Assembly (NCBI GenBank): GCA_002787175.1
Contig: PCWC01000107.1
Coordinates: 1-7,788, forward strand
Length of the DNA stretch: 7,788 bases
Direction: 5' to 3'
From: Parcubacteria group bacterium CG11_big_fil_rev_8_21_14_0_20_39_22
GTDB lineage: Bacteria; Patescibacteriota; Minisyncoccia; Phycocordibacterales; GCA-002787175
The translations under genes and the position numbers were made by a program. Within the stretch, counting starts at the first letter, position 1, and every line of letters begins with the position of its first letter. Below the pieces are notes generated by a model. It ran no database searches, had not been told where the DNA came from, and worked only from the letters and a program-made list of their open reading frames with translations. This document shows positions 1 through 4,946 of this stretch, one piece after another.

Positions 1-50
1 AAACTTCCTTTTTTGTTTCCATTTTCATATGGAAATACGGTACCTTAATT

Positions 51-64
51 ACTAGATATCCAGT
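51..64. repeat. 14-bp near-perfect palindrome
   Basis: The sequence ACTAGATATCCAGT reads the same on both strands except for one mismatched pair around a GATATC core. It lies in the gene-free left edge (1-205), where I find no supported gene. Its size and symmetry would suit an operator for a dimeric regulator, but no regulator or target promoter is visible next to it, so the role is unknown. Confidence 0.25.
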
Positions 65-89
65 AGAAGTTGGGTATCATTTATTATTA

Positions 90-107
90 GCTGGAACGCC
101 TCCTTTC
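90..107 (+). other. Motif resembling the 3' tail of 16S rRNA (anti-SD core)
   Basis: This 18-base stretch reads GCTGGAACGCCTCCTTTC. It differs at two positions from the general bacterial 16S rRNA 3' end as I remember it (GCTGGATCACCTCCTTT plus the next base). The sequence upstream does not form the helix 45 hairpin and does not resemble the rest of 16S, so this is not an rRNA gene end. It could be chance, a decayed fragment, or, on the - strand, an exact AAAGGAGG that has no start codon at a usable distance. Confidence 0.2.
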
Positions 108-160
108 CCAACCACTCAAATTCGTATATACTGAAAATATGTTACTTTTGGTTACAAACC

Positions 161-189
161 TTGTTTTGTAGTTTTAAGCATATTATAAA
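161..189 (+). promoter_or_regulatory. Candidate sigma-70-type promoter for the membrane protein gene
   Basis: TTGTTT at 161-166 and TATAAA at 184-189 are separated by 17 bases, which is the optimal spacing. The expected start of transcription, near 196, would leave a leader of only about 10 bases before the ATG at 206. That fits the very short leaders of other genes in this window. The -35 match is only moderate. Confidence 0.4.
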
Positions 190-205
190 TTAAAGTAATC
201 TAACA

Positions 206-1141
206 ATGAATGAAGATACTATAAACCCTAATCCTGAAGGATCAAATGAGGTGGGAGATATTGATCCCAAATATAAAAAACTAAAAGGTCCAATGGATCT
301 TTTGAAGGACGCATGGAATAAATACATAGATAGAATGTCCACGCTTATCTCCATACAGGCTATACAGATACTTACAGTAGGAGCAGCAGCCGGAACCCTT
401 TATGGTATCTATAAGACAGATATAAATGTTATTGTCGCTACATCTATCTCCGTCATAATCGCTATTATTGCAATTATTTTTATAACCTGGACAAAGATAG
501 CTATCGTCGAGGCGGTGGCTTCGGAGAACGAAATTGGGGTAGGGGAATCATTCGGACTCGGACAGCACAAAATACTCTCGTTTTGGTGGGTACAGATATT
601 AAGCACTTTCTTTGTCGCAGGTGCTATTCTTTTGTTTATAATACCAGGGATAATATTCGGAATGTGGTTTGCTTTTGCGGCAACAGTAATGATTGTCGAG
701 GGTAAGAAAGGAGTGGGAGGCCTTAATGACAAGCAGGGAATACGTACGCGGAGTTTGGCTTGGAATCTTCGGTCGAATTATTCTCATAGGTCTAATCAGT
801 TGGATAATCAACGCTATTATAAGTTTAGCTTTCTCTGGCTTTTCTGAGGAAATAACAAGCTTAGCAGCGACCATAATAACAACTCTTGTGGTAGTACCAT
901 ACGTAACCATCTACACAGTCGATCTTTATAAAAATGCCAAGGAACGAAGAGGGGAGATAACCGAATTGCCAAATTCATTTAAGTACGCGACTGTATCGAT
1001 AGCTGGTTGGATAATAATCCCGGTCTCATACTAATCGCTGTCACACTATCAGATGTTAGCCTAAAATCGACCTTGAAAACCAATTACGATAACCCGACCG
1101 CCATAAATCAGATAATCGAGAATTTTGAGGTTCAATATTAA
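206..1141 (+). pseudogene. Multi-span membrane protein, broken by two compensating frameshifts
   Basis: The reading frame opens at ATG 206 and is coherent to about 710. It then continues in the +1 frame to about 1019 and returns to the original frame until TAA 1139-1141. Joined, the product would be about 311 residues: an acidic, polar N-terminus (about residues 1-25), a GPMDLLKDAWNKY-type juxtamembrane segment, then about six hydrophobic spans. An EGKKG-x-EALMTSREYVRG loop lies between spans, and a basic YKNAKERRGE stretch precedes the last span. This layout resembles the poorly characterised multi-span membrane proteins (YciC/GPDPase-membrane-domain type) common in CPR bacteria; the function is unknown. 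The first shift is best explained by one extra base near 713, restoring GKKGWEAL. The second is best explained by one lost C in the CCC run at 1019-1021, restoring IIIPGLILIAV. Real decay and assembly error are both possible. No Shine-Dalgarno precedes the ATG. The exonuclease gene starts 15 bases downstream. Confidence 0.7.
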
Positions 1142-1156
1142 AACAAATAATATCTT

Positions 1157-1738
1157 ATGTTAGTAGTAGATGTAGAAACCAGCGGAACCGAACCTGAAAA
1201 GCATTCTCTCTTATCTGTATGAGCGGTTGACTTTGAAAATCCTGACAGGCAATTTTATGCTGAATGTCGCATTTGGGACGGGGCTCATATAGACGAGGAC
1301 GCTCTTGCCGTAAACGGATTTAAAGAGGAGGAGATAAAAGATAAAACCAAAAAAAGCGAAGGGGATCTGGTCGCAGAATTTCTGAAGTGGGCGAAGGAAG
1401 ATCATATGATAGCTGGACACAATCCATCATTTGATAGAGATTTTTTAAGACACGCAGCTATGCGAGCTCATCTCAATTGGCCGTTTGCTCATCGGACCAT
1501 CGACAGCCATAGCGTATGTTGGACACATATGACTCTTCAAAAAATAAAACCACCAATGAAAAATCAAAGAAGCGCACTCGATCTCGATGCTGTCCTTGTC
1601 TATTGTGGCCTTCCTGAAGAACCGAATCCACATAACGCCCTTGTCGGAGCTCAAATGGAAGCCGAAGGCTTTTCAAGATTGTTAGATAACAAAAAATTGC
1701 TCGAAGAGTTTGAAAAGTATGAGATTCCGTGGGTCTAA
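1157..1738 (+). pseudogene. DEDDh 3'-5' exonuclease (PolIII epsilon/RNase T-like) with one in-frame TGA
   Basis: The frame from ATG 1157 to TAA 1736-1738 encodes 193 residues, interrupted once by TGA at 1220-1222 (codon 22). Motif ExoI is visible as DVET (D5, E7), ExoII as AGHNPSFDRDFL (D93), and ExoIII as the PHNALVGA segment with H159. The TGA lies in SLLSV-x-AVDF, where exonucleases of this fold carry IGAV/IGAI, so one GGA-to-TGA change explains it. Position 164, where the canonical fifth acidic residue (HxAxxD) would lie, is glycine; I recall HNALTGA-type variants in CPR relatives, so this may be the family state. Translation from the internal ATG at 1406 would lose the ExoI residues, so it would not give an active enzyme. 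The gene probably shares a transcript with the membrane protein gene upstream. The product would trim 3' ends of DNA or RNA; the exact substrate cannot be read from sequence. Confidence 0.75.
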
Positions 1739-1808
1739 TTAAACTTAGAAAAGTCTTTATATAGAGCCGTTTTTTACATACAAATAAGTAAGATAGCCAA
1801 TAAAATCA

Positions 1809-1837
1809 TTGACAACTTGACCATAATGTGCTAATAT
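1809..1837 (+). promoter_or_regulatory. Strong consensus promoter, + strand
   Basis: A perfect -35 box TTGACA (1809-1814) is followed after exactly 17 bases by TAATAT (1832-1837). The predicted start, about 1844, falls inside the 5' arm of the hairpin at 1840-1870. The next + strand gene is the lysozyme-like gene at 2098, so the transcript would have a leader of about 250 bases that includes the structured element at 1898-2060. It could instead drive a small RNA from this spacer. Confidence 0.6.
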
Positions 1838-1839
1838 TG

Positions 1840-1870
1840 TAAAACAATCAGATTAAATCTGGTTGTTTTA
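1840..1870 (+). terminator. 14-bp hairpin followed by TTTT: terminator or 5'-terminal mRNA hairpin
   Basis: Bases 1840-1853 pair with 1857-1870 (core CAGAT/ATCTG, outer AAAACAA/TTGTTTT, one G-T wobble) around a 3-base loop, and TTTT follows at 1871-1874. It lies about 100 bases after the exonuclease stop, so it could end that transcript. However, it coincides with the start site of the promoter at 1809-1837, so it could equally be a protective stem at the 5' end of the next mRNA. The stem is AT-rich, so termination would be modest. Confidence 0.5.
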
Positions 1871-1897
1871 TTTTAAGACGAATTCCTTATTATTAGT

Positions 1898-2060
1898 ACT
1901 TTGAGCTACGAAACTAACTTCGTAACGAGGGATTATGGGTTCTGCCGAGATGCAGTCAAAAATTTTGAGTTTAATGCCAAAGGTATTGGCGAGAAATTTT
2001 TGACAAGTCGTAGGCGAAATCCATGATTTTGCAGTAGGAGGTAGTTTCGTAGCTCAAAGT
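1898..2060 (-). repeat. Multi-branched palindromic element, copy A
   Basis: The ends form a perfect 19-bp inverted repeat (1898-1916 with 2042-2060). Read on the - strand, the order inside is as follows. GGATT (2022-2018) pairs with AATCC (1934-1930). An 11-bp stem, 2004-1994 with 1965-1955, carries an apical GCCAA-TACCT-TTGGC hairpin (1990-1976). Then comes a CTGC-ATCTCG-GCAG hairpin (1955-1942) followed by AACCC. A further hairpin (2032-2014) uses part of the same GGATT strand and is an alternative fold; it is preceded by GTAG on the + strand. The same helix order and loop motifs recur in the element at 7491-7631. It could be a non-coding RNA, a MITE-like or REP-like mobile palindrome, or part of the leader of the lysozyme-like gene, although its best match to copy B is on the strand opposite that gene. 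No coding frame of note lies inside. Confidence 0.65.
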
Positions 2061-2097
2061 TAGCACAGGGAAGTAAGTCTTAAAACACTCAAAAAAA

Positions 2098-2571
2098 ATG
2101 ATAGAACTTGGAGTAGCATCACTTATGGCGATTTCCGCGTTTTATGGAGGAGTACCGGACGATATTGCATTGAAAAGTACTCCTACAGCCAAGGTTGGTT
2201 TCTTACAAGGAAATAATTTAGAAAGCAAAAAAGCTAAGGCAGGTCCTTTAACACTTGAGGCATACACAAAGTCATACTTCGTAGACACACCGATTCTTGT
2301 CGAAATTGCAAAATGTGAATCGCATTACACGCATTTCGGTAAAAACGGGAAGGTCATTCGAGGAATTGTTAACTCTAGTGACATCGGGATAATGCAAATC
2401 AACGAATATTATCACGGAGATACAGCTAAAGCACTCGACCTCGATATACATACATTGTCGGGAAACATGAGTTATGCGAAATGGCTTTACGAAAAATATG
2501 GATCGGACCCATGGGTCCACTCCTCAAAATGTTGGGGAAAGAAGGCAAGTGAACTTGCACTAAAAAATTAA
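2098..2571 (+). CDS. Secreted lysozyme/lytic-transglycosylase-like protein
   Basis: This is a 157-residue protein predicted to cleave peptidoglycan glycan strands. The N-terminus has a hydrophobic stretch (about residues 4-18) without the usual preceding basic residues, so it is a weak signal peptide or anchor. A linker of about 45 residues follows. The catalytic domain (about residues 60-150) has the lysozyme-fold hallmarks: IAKCES with the likely catalytic E74, SSDIGIMQIN (residues 93-102), and a C-terminal YAKWLYEKYGSDPW...CW block. C73 and C145 are the only cysteines and could form a disulfide, consistent with export. ATG 2098 is the only plausible start, since an in-frame TAA lies at 2074-2076 with no start codon between; it has an A-rich stretch but no Shine-Dalgarno. 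The gene stands alone between the structured element and an intrinsic terminator. It is small for an SLT enzyme, and the family assignment is by motif only. Confidence 0.75.
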   Translation: MIELGVASLMAISAFYGGVPDDIALKSTPTAKVGFLQGNNLESKKAKAGPLTLEAYTKSYFVDTPILVEIAKCESHYTHFGKNGKVIRGIVNSSDIGIMQINEYYHGDTAKALDLDIHTLSGNMSYAKWLYEKYGSDPWVHSSKCWGKKASELALKN

Positions 2572-2579
2572 CAATTTAC

Positions 2580-2609
2580 AAAAAATCCGCTCGAGAGGGC
2601 GGGTTTTTT
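2580..2609 (+). terminator. Intrinsic terminator of the lysozyme-like gene
   Basis: AAAAAATCCGCTC (2580-2592) pairs with GGGCGGGTTTTTT (2597-2609) around a GAGA loop, giving a 13-bp stem with two G-T pairs. The T run then continues (GTTTTT). It begins 9 bases after the stop codon of the gene at 2098-2571. The A-rich left arm means it could also end - strand transcripts arriving from the right. Confidence 0.9.
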
Positions 2610-2647
2610 GTTTTTAATTTTCAGTCAATCAAATATGGAAACTTAAA

Positions 2648-2671
2648 TTTTTTTTGCAATCAGCAAAAAAA
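2648..2671. repeat. T8-GC / GC-A7 palindrome
   Basis: Eight T then GC (2648-2657) and GC then seven A (2663-2671) flank a 5-base loop. On either strand the T run is on the 5' side and the A run on the 3' side, so it does not look like a terminator in either direction. The surrounding spacer (2612-2900) contains no supported gene; the only small frame, at 2680, has 22 codons and no initiation signal. Confidence 0.4.
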
Positions 2672-2790
2672 GAATCATAATGAAGGGGCAGGGAAAGGTA
2701 CGGGTAAAATTGAACAAAGCAAAATATAATTTTCTGTTGGTATTTTAAATAAATACAGGAGGGAAGGAGCATATAGAATTTATTATAGTA

Positions 2791-2801
2791 TGTCGCACAA
2801 T
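2791..2801 (+). repeat. Direct repeat TGTCGCACAAT, copy 1
   Basis: The 11-mer TGTCGCACAAT occurs here and again at 3297-3307, on either side of the small membrane protein gene. This copy also begins a short hairpin, GTCGCA with TGCGAC (2793-2798 with 2810-2815). Similar purine-rich words (GGAGGGA-GG) precede both copies at different distances, hinting at a longer degenerate repeat. Confidence 0.5.
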
Positions 2802-2826
2802 ATATCTTTTGCGACTCTTATTATCT

Positions 2827-2860
2827 GAACGGCTCAGCGAGCAATATCGTTGAGCCGTTC
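2827..2860. repeat. Strong 14-bp GC-rich hairpin without a U-tract
   Basis: GAACGGCTCA at 2827-2836 pairs perfectly with TGAGCCGTTC at 2851-2860. The stem extends inward by one G-T and three Watson-Crick pairs to a 6-base loop. It is far richer in G and C than the spacer around it. Neither strand shows a T run after the stem, so a standard intrinsic terminator is unlikely. It lies downstream of the small membrane protein gene on the - strand and could be a transcript-end stabiliser or a REP-like palindrome. Confidence 0.5.
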
Positions 2861-2900
2861 CCATATATAACCCCTATTCTCCCATCTCTTCTCTTCGTGT

Positions 2901-2942
2901 TATACGCTACATGCTACACTCTACATGACTTCCCCTACATCC
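2901..2942. repeat. Degenerate heptamer array, left block
   Basis: Six consecutive 7-base units lie in exact phase: TATACGC, TACATGC, TACACTC, TACATGA, the divergent CTTCCCC, then TACATCC. The last unit overlaps the stop codon and final codons of the 94-residue - strand gene (TAG at 2937-2935). The same 7-base period with related units recurs at 3318-3564. Confidence 0.55.
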
Positions 2943-3219
2943 ATCCTTTTACAATGACCGTGACGGGCACTATAGCCTTATTCCAAATGATAGCAATTAT
3001 GATGTTGTGCCATACCCAAAGCGACGATGTCTTGGTTATGTCCCAGGTAAAGTCCCAGGCTATGACTATGTACTCTTTAGTCTTATCAAAAGCTGTTTGA
3101 AATCTTTCTGAAGCAAAAAATTCTTTTAAATCAAAGCCGAAATATGCGATTATAAAAATCGCGATTACAATCAGAATTATTGTTTTTACAAGTCCCTTCC
3201 GACCCTCTGCTTTGTTCAT
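2935..3219 (-). CDS. Small single-span membrane protein, CPR-type, function unknown
   Basis: This 94-residue protein has a short basic N-terminus (MNKAEGRKGLVK), one strong membrane span (about residues 10-28, rich in I/V/F), an FGFDLKEFF turn, and a charged amphipathic region (residues 35-50). A tryptophan-rich second half (WDFTWDITKTSSLWVWHN) leads into another hydrophobic stretch. I recall small proteins of this layout (a YFGFD-type motif after one span, then W-rich helices) as common uncharacterised proteins of Parcubacteria; no function is known to me. The ATG at 3219 lies exactly 7 bases past a TATAAT box, so the mRNA is probably leaderless. Its stop codon falls inside a heptamer repeat, so the last few residues (KGWM) may derive from repeat sequence. 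Confidence 0.65.
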   Translation of the reverse strand: MNKAEGRKGLVKTIILIVIAIFIIAYFGFDLKEFFASERFQTAFDKTKEYIVIAWDFTWDITKTSSLWVWHNIIIAIIWNKAIVPVTVIVKGWM

Positions 3220-3225
3220 ACCTTA

Positions 3226-3253
3226 ATTATAGAGTCAAAAATAAAAATGTCAT
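3226..3253 (-). promoter_or_regulatory. Promoter of the 94-residue protein gene, leaderless
   Basis: On the - strand ATGACA (3253-3248; five of six consensus bases) and a perfect TATAAT (3231-3226) are 16 bases apart. Six bases (TAAGGT) separate the -10 box from the ATG. Transcription starting 7 bases after the box would begin at the A of the start codon. Confidence 0.7.
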
Positions 3254-3281
3254 TAAAAAAAAGTGGATTTCCCCTTCCCTA

Positions 3282-3300
3282 CGGAGGGAGGTTTAGTGTC
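3282..3300. repeat. Pyrimidine/purine hairpin TCCCT-ACGG-AGGGA
   Basis: A short stem (TCCCT with AGGGA plus flanking wobble and C-G pairs) lies between the heptamer region and the promoter at 3226-3253. On the - strand a run of eight T follows about 10 bases after the stem, so it could act as a weak terminator for the M23 gene transcript; the gap is longer than usual. Confidence 0.3.
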
Positions 3301-3307
3301 GCACAAT
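3297..3307 (+). repeat. Direct repeat TGTCGCACAAT, copy 2
   Basis: This is identical to the 11-mer at 2791-2801, 506 bases away. The two copies bracket the small membrane protein gene and its promoter. This copy marks the right boundary of the non-heptamer spacer: the heptamer-phased repeats begin about 10 bases further right. Confidence 0.5.
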
Positions 3308-3310
3308 GTG

Positions 3311-3407
3311 GGGTAGCTTTTAGTTGTTAGGTTTTAGCTGTTAGAGTAAAGGGAGAATACAGGTGCTCCTCTTACCTACTTAACAGCTAACACCTCTAAA
3401 GCTACCC
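3311..3407. repeat. Long imperfect inverted repeat built from heptamers
   Basis: GGGTAGCTTT (3311-3320) is the exact reverse complement of 3398-3407. TTAGCTGTTA (3334-3343) is the exact reverse complement of 3381-3390. The segment around GTAAAGGGA (3346-3354) nearly matches the reverse complement of 3367-3375. A cruciform with a stem of roughly 40 bp and a small loop is possible. The arms are made of 7-base units in opposite orientations, so the palindrome arose from, or together with, the heptamer arrays. Confidence 0.55.
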
Positions 3408-3564
3408 GACCTACAACTTACAACTGAAAACCTACAATGAAAGCACAAAAATCTTTCTTATTATTCATTGTCTTCCCTCTTACTCTTCCTAACAGCTAAA
3501 AGCTAAAACACCTAACAACTATTTACTCTTCTCTCTTTTCTTACTAACACCTAACAGCTATTTA
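3318..3564. repeat. Degenerate heptanucleotide tandem repeats, main block
   Basis: Phased 7-base units are visible in several runs. TTTTAGT, TGTTAGG, TTTTAGC and TGTTAGA run from 3318 to 3345. TTAACAG, CTAACAC, CTCTAAA and GCTACCC run from 3380 to 3407. CCTACAA, CTTACAA, CTGAAAA and CCTACAA run from 3410 to 3437. CTAACAG, CTAAAAG, CTAAAAC, ACCTAAC and AACTATT run from 3489 to 3523. CTAACAC, CTAACAG and CTATTTA run from 3544 to 3564. The first run is in inverted orientation. Between runs the sequence is C/T-rich filler without genes. The final unit overlaps the stop codon of the M23 gene. The whole spacer 3254-3561 holds no other supported gene. Confidence 0.65.
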
Positions 3565-4941
3565 AAAATAATCAAGTGGATTAAGATATGCCTGCAAGTC
3601 TGCTACCGGAATAGCTACGGGAGAACACGGTGTAGTTCTTCTACCTGGTATATCCCCTAGTTTCATTACCTTAACACCCTGAGATGCAAATACTGAGATG
3701 TGTAAATGGGGTCCGGTCGAGTAGCCGGTTGATCCTGTATAACCTATAAGGTCTCCTCTCTTAACGCTCTGCCCTTGTGAGACCTTCACCAAATCAAGAT
3801 GTCCGTAAGCAGTAGATACACCATTACCGTGATTTATAAGAATCCACTTACCGTACGAATAACACCCCTTTGCAACACTGGTGTTCCCAGTACCTTCGAT
3901 AATACCGTCTGCGGGAGCGTATAGTTCCGTACCGCGCGAAGCTCGAAAATCAATACCATTATGTCCTTGTCCGCTATAAGCTCCCGACTTTGCAAAAGGA
4001 GTGTTGCCGAAGTATTGAGTTACACAATTTGTCGCCTTGGTAACTCCAGTATAACAAGACTCAATAGCCATATCGGGTAAAAGAGCGGTAAATATTTTCG
4101 TGCCAGGATCAGGAAGTCTACCCGGATCAACCTCAAAATTAAGTTGCGACTCCAATTCAAAAAGCTCTTGTTCAAAGGCCTCCTTTATTTCCTGCCGTCT
4201 TTCGAGCTCACGTCGATAATTCTCCTCTTCACTCTTTGTTGCTTCAAGCAAGGCGGCTTTTTCTCTTTTATTGGCTTCTGTTATCTCTTTTTGATCAGAA
4301 ATTTTTTCTCGAAGTGACACCAGATTCTCTCTGTTCTTTTCATTTAGCTGTCGTTTTGATATAAGAGTCAGACGAAGTTCTTGCAAATTTTTTGCGTGAT
4401 CTTGGACGCTTCTTTGAAAATTCTCAAGAGTTTCGACAGAGTCTAAAACTTCAGACAAACTACCTTCTGTAAGCACTCTTTCTATAAAAGATATGGACTC
4501 CATTTTATTCATATCTTTTATTGTCTTTGCTAACACTTCAGAACTTGTGTTGATTTTTTCTTCCGTATTAAAGATTTCGACTCCAATCTCTTCAATTGTA
4601 AGGGATACGGCGCCAAGCTTAGCTTCGGTAGATTTAATTTCTGTCAGAAGTTTCAGTCTTTCAGCATTTAATCTATTTATGACTGATTGCAAAGTATTGG
4701 CTTCGGCCCCAGTTTCCTGTACTTGTAACTCGTACTTTGCAATCTCTTTCTCTAATTCGGCAATTCTGTCATTTCTATCCCTTATTTCGGACTGTAACTG
4801 TTCTATGTTTGACGATCCTCCACTCTGCTGAGCTGACATATCTAAAGGAGATAAAATTAGGATGAAAGCAAAAATAGACACCATAAAATATAAAATGGCT
4901 CTAATGTATTCCCTCTTTAGATTAAAATTTGAAGATTCCAT
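3562..4941 (-). CDS. Membrane-anchored or secreted EnvC-like M23 peptidase
   Basis: This 459-residue murein hydrolase or hydrolase activator acts outside the membrane. A basic N-terminus and hydrophobic segment (residues 14-34) form a signal peptide or anchor ending in SAQ. Residues about 44-270 are a long, charged, heptad-like coiled coil with one break near 145-170, as in EnvC/NlpD-type proteins. The C-terminal M23 (LytM) domain (about 320-420) keeps the metal and catalytic set: H327 and D331 in HNGID, H381 in YGHLD, and HLH with H412 and H414. It therefore looks like an active peptidase, unlike E. coli EnvC, which lost the metal site. An extension with GRRTTPCSPV follows (about 430-459). 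Stop is TAA. The ATG is 5 bases after the gltX stop, so the two are co-transcribed; no strong Shine-Dalgarno is present. A likely role is septal or stem-peptide cleavage during division. Confidence 0.88.
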   Translation of the reverse strand: MESSNFNLKREYIRAILYFMVSIFAFILILSPLDMSAQQSGGSSNIEQLQSEIRDRNDRIAELEKEIAKYELQVQETGAEANTLQSVINRLNAERLKLLTEIKSTEAKLGAVSLTIEEIGVEIFNTEEKINTSSEVLAKTIKDMNKMESISFIERVLTEGSLSEVLDSVETLENFQRSVQDHAKNLQELRLTLISKRQLNEKNRENLVSLREKISDQKEITEANKREKAALLEATKSEEENYRRELERRQEIKEAFEQELFELESQLNFEVDPGRLPDPGTKIFTALLPDMAIESCYTGVTKATNCVTQYFGNTPFAKSGAYSGQGHNGIDFRASRGTELYAPADGIIEGTGNTSVAKGCYSYGKWILINHGNGVSTAYGHLDLVKVSQGQSVKRGDLIGYTGSTGYSTGPHLHISVFASQGVKVMKLGDIPGRRTTPCSPVAIPVADLQAYLNPLDYF

Positions 4942-4946
4942 CTTTA

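Noticed and set aside
1..28. Possible - strand gene start at 28 (MKMETKKEV...) running off the left edge
   Set aside because: Only nine codons are visible, with no Shine-Dalgarno and no -10 box at the leaderless distance seen elsewhere in the window.
45..106. AAAGGAGG on the - strand followed by an 11-codon frame (80-45)
   Set aside because: The start codon is 18 bases from the motif, too far for a Shine-Dalgarno, and the peptide resembles nothing known.
693..1034. An independent 113-residue membrane protein starting at TTG 693
   Set aside because: Its sequence directly continues the frame that starts at 206 after a one-base shift; the piece has no start signal of its own.
1220..1222. Selenocysteine insertion at the TGA
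   Set aside because: The position is a structural glycine after the ExoI strand in this family, not a redox site, and no SECIS-like hairpin was noticed just downstream.
1406..1738. A separate 110-residue protein starting at ATG 1406
   Set aside because: It is the C-terminal part of the exonuclease; the upstream 83 codons in the same frame carry the ExoI motif and are interrupted only by one TGA.
2680..2748. 22-codon frame MKGQGKVRV...
   Set aside because: It has no initiation signal and no recognisable family; the composition is that of the spacer.
2901..3437. CRISPR array
   Set aside because: The repeats are 7-base degenerate units with no unique spacers of constant length, and no cas genes are present.
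4493..4831. 112-residue + strand frame inside the M23 gene
   Set aside because: It is the antisense shadow of the coiled-coil region; the - strand frame has clear domain motifs.
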